Source: CAVYPR01 sp052145775 (GTDB taxonomy: Bacteria; Actinomycetota; Acidimicrobiia; Acidimicrobiales; RAAP-2). Taken from it: a DNA stretch of 14,245 nt. This document shows, in pieces, positions 12,870 through 14,245 of the stretch; position 1 is the stretch's first letter, and each line of letters starts with the position of its first letter. Where the stretch lies: positions 1 to 14,245 of the forward strand of contig JBKQNY010000011.1 of NCBI GenBank assembly GCA_052145775.1. Reading direction: 5' to 3'. Below the pieces are notes generated by a model. The model saw only the letters and a list, made by a program, of their open reading frames with translations, was not told where the DNA came from and did not search any database. Both the position numbers and the translations under genes were made by a program.

Positions 12870-13984
12870 GGGCCGCGGGCGCCGACCCCGGTCTCGACCG
12901 GGGTCGTGGGCGCCGCCGGAGTCGCGTCGCCCGTCCCGGGTGACCCGCCGTTCGGCCCGGCCCCGCCGGACTGCGATTCGGGGCTGGCGCGCCGGCGGCG
13001 GCGCCGCCGGTAGAAGAAGGCCAGCAGGATCAGGAGTACCACGATGGCGACCAGCGCCCACGGGATGATGATCGCCGTGCTACTGCCCGTTCCCACTGCG
13101 CCCAGTGCCCGCGCCGTCACTGTGGCACTGAGGACGAGACGAGGGACGATGTAGTGGAAGTTGTGGGTGAAGGTGACCGTCGACCCCGGGAGGATCTGCG
13201 GCATCTGCACGTGATCCTTGGTTCCGCTCCCGAAGAGCGGCGCCAGGGAGACTGTCACCGCCGGCTTCACGTTCTCGTTCCCGGTGTTGGTGACCGAATA
13301 CGTCACCTTGGCGTTGACCCCTCCGCCGAACTGAGAGGCCAAGGGGCGGGTCGTTGTCACGGAGACCGCGGTCACCGTCACTCTCGGGACCAGTGGTCCC
13401 CTGATCCGGCCGTAGACGGCGACGCCGATGGCCTGCAGCACCTGCGTCCTGACAGGGCCTTTCTTGTTCACCGCGCCCTGCTGCTCGACGGCCACGATGC
13501 CACCGGCGTAGTCGCCCGGCGCCACGTTGGCCGGGGGCTCGTACGTGATGGGCACGAGATACCCGCTCCGGGGCGGGACCTTCACCGAGTTGACCGGCAG
13601 GTGGATCCACGCGCCCATGTGGAGTCGCGGCTTGAAGCTGGGCTCCAGGGCGAAGCCGCCCGTCGAGGTGGTGTAGGCGTCCGCTGCGTAGAGGTTGAGG
13701 GTGAGGGGCTTCTGCGTCAGGTTCTCAACGGCGACCTTGTCCGTGGACTCCACCCCGGGGGATAGCACCGGGGTGAAGAACGGCCTTCCCTGCCGGGAGG
13801 TGCTGACCGGGTCCAGGGCGAACTTCCCGTTCCCAACGGCTGAGGCTGCAGGGGCGAAGACCACGGTGCCGGCGGCCACAACCGCCAGGCACGCCAGGAG
13901 CGAGGCCGGCCCGACCGAGAACCGGCGGGCTCGGGAACGGCGCCCCCCCTGCCGATCCTTCCTCTTCCACCTGCTCCCCTGCAT
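12866..13984 (-). CDS. DUF916 / WxL-interacting-protein-like membrane-anchored surface protein
   Basis: 372 aa. A long basic N-terminus leads to a signal peptide core (ASLLACLAVVAAGTVVFAP, cleavage near ASA-V). The first extracellular domain has FALDPV, GRPFFTPVLSPG, DKVAVENLTQKPLTLNLYA and APGDYAGGIVAVEQQ, the typical pattern of DUF916 / WxLIP peptidoglycan-binding domains. A second beta-sandwich (about 195-295, KVTYSVTNTGNENVKPAV) resembles the host-binding half of the same families. It ends with one transmembrane helix (304-325), a run of seven Arg, and a disordered Pro/Gly tail. Start: the ATG at 13984 has AAAGGA 8 nt upstream; another ATG (13993) overlaps that site. Firmicute relatives link WxL proteins to peptidoglycan, but no WxL partner is seen here, so the coupled downstream protein may replace it. 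Confidence 0.87.
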   Translation of the reverse strand: MQGSRWKRKDRQGGRRSRARRFSVGPASLLACLAVVAAGTVVFAPAASAVGNGKFALDPVSTSRQGRPFFTPVLSPGVESTDKVAVENLTQKPLTLNLYAADAYTTSTGGFALEPSFKPRLHMGAWIHLPVNSVKVPPRSGYLVPITYEPPANVAPGDYAGGIVAVEQQGAVNKKGPVRTQVLQAIGVAVYGRIRGPLVPRVTVTAVSVTTTRPLASQFGGGVNAKVTYSVTNTGNENVKPAVTVSLAPLFGSGTKDHVQMPQILPGSTVTFTHNFHYIVPRLVLSATVTARALGAVGTGSSTAIIIPWALVAIVVLLILLAFFYRRRRRRRASPESQSGGAGPNGGSPGTGDATPAAPTTPVETGVGARGP

Positions 13985-14015
13985 GCACACCATCCTTTAA
14001 CCGGGCGGGTGGCGC

Positions 14016-14044
14016 ACGATACACGACCCACCCGCTCGCCCCAA
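14016..14044 (-). promoter_or_regulatory. Candidate promoter of the surface-protein operon
   Basis: On the minus strand TTGGGG (14039-14044) and TATCGT (14016-14021) are separated by 17 nt. Transcription would start near 14009, giving a leader of about 25 nt with the AAAGGA ribosome site. Confidence 0.45.
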
Positions 14045-14245
14045 TGCCCTACCAAAAGACTGAGATCGCCACGTAATTCCTATCAGCAACCGGCGCTCGG
14101 CGTGGCGCGCCCCCCGCCCCTTCTCGGACACCTTCGAGTCAGGCACAGGCTCCCGGTCCCAACCGGGACGGTGCGTCGAATGAGCGCACTGGGGCGATCA
14201 TCATTCCCGCCATACGCGGGAGAGGGGTGGGGGGGGGGGGGGGGC
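14045..14245. other. Gene-free right end with hairpins and a terminal G tract
   Basis: I see no gene here. TCCCGGT/ACCGGGA (14151-14168) is a perfect 7-bp stem with a 4-nt loop, and TCCCGC/GCGGGA (14205-14221) a 6-bp stem with a 5-nt loop. Either could be a terminator of a gene beyond the edge. The window ends in 16 consecutive G (14229-14244), which may be a real homopolymer that stopped assembly or a sequencing artefact. Confidence 0.5.

Noticed and set aside
14146..14190. Possible tRNA or structured RNA near the right end
   Set aside because: There is only a simple 7-bp hairpin; no cloverleaf arms or T-loop consensus could be arranged around it.

Overview
The window is high-GC DNA with strongly G/C-ending codons, several GTG starts and -10 boxes of the TANNNT type. 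This points to an actinobacterium. An Acidimicrobiia-like lineage is my best guess from the mix of fatty-acid or ketone oxidation genes and secreted proteins, but that is inference. There are 14 protein genes I can support (one cut by the left edge) and one weak candidate. I see no rRNA, tRNA, CRISPR array, transposase or phage gene. The right end runs into a 16-base G tract, so it is probably a contig end.

Layout. 1-686 (minus): a RidA-family gene followed by the start of an RraA-like gene. 811-1713 (plus): an SDR related to D-3-hydroxyacyl-CoA dehydrogenases, divergent from ridA. 1804-2450 (plus): an AbrB-type antitoxin and PIN toxin pair. 2717-4135 (plus): an aldehyde dehydrogenase. 4179-4816 (minus): a second toxin-antitoxin pair, Phd-type antitoxin plus PIN toxin. 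4864-6327 (minus): a secreted PQQ-like beta-propeller. 6377-8660 (minus): a Baeyer-Villiger-type monooxygenase preceded by a phytanoyl-CoA-dioxygenase-like protein. 8817-10925 (minus): a large secreted alpha/beta-hydrolase-like protein. 11142-11570 (plus): a small secreted Lys/Thr-rich protein. 11832-13984 (minus): two overlapping genes for membrane-anchored surface proteins, one with DUF916/WxL-interacting-like architecture and one with neocarzinostatin-like plus CARDB-like beta-sandwich domains.

How the genes may work together. The SDR, the ALDH, the BVMO and the PhyH-like oxygenase are typical of actinobacterial oxidation of lipids, steroids or ketones. They lie in separate transcription units, so a single shared pathway is not shown. 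The two surface proteins are translationally coupled and probably act as one envelope module. The hydrolase, beta-propeller and small Lys-rich protein are also exported, so the right half of the window is mainly cell-surface biology.

The most striking regulatory pattern is that four genes have a TANNNT box exactly 6 nt before the start codon, the geometry expected for leaderless mRNAs. Several genes are followed closely by strong GC hairpins without a U tract.
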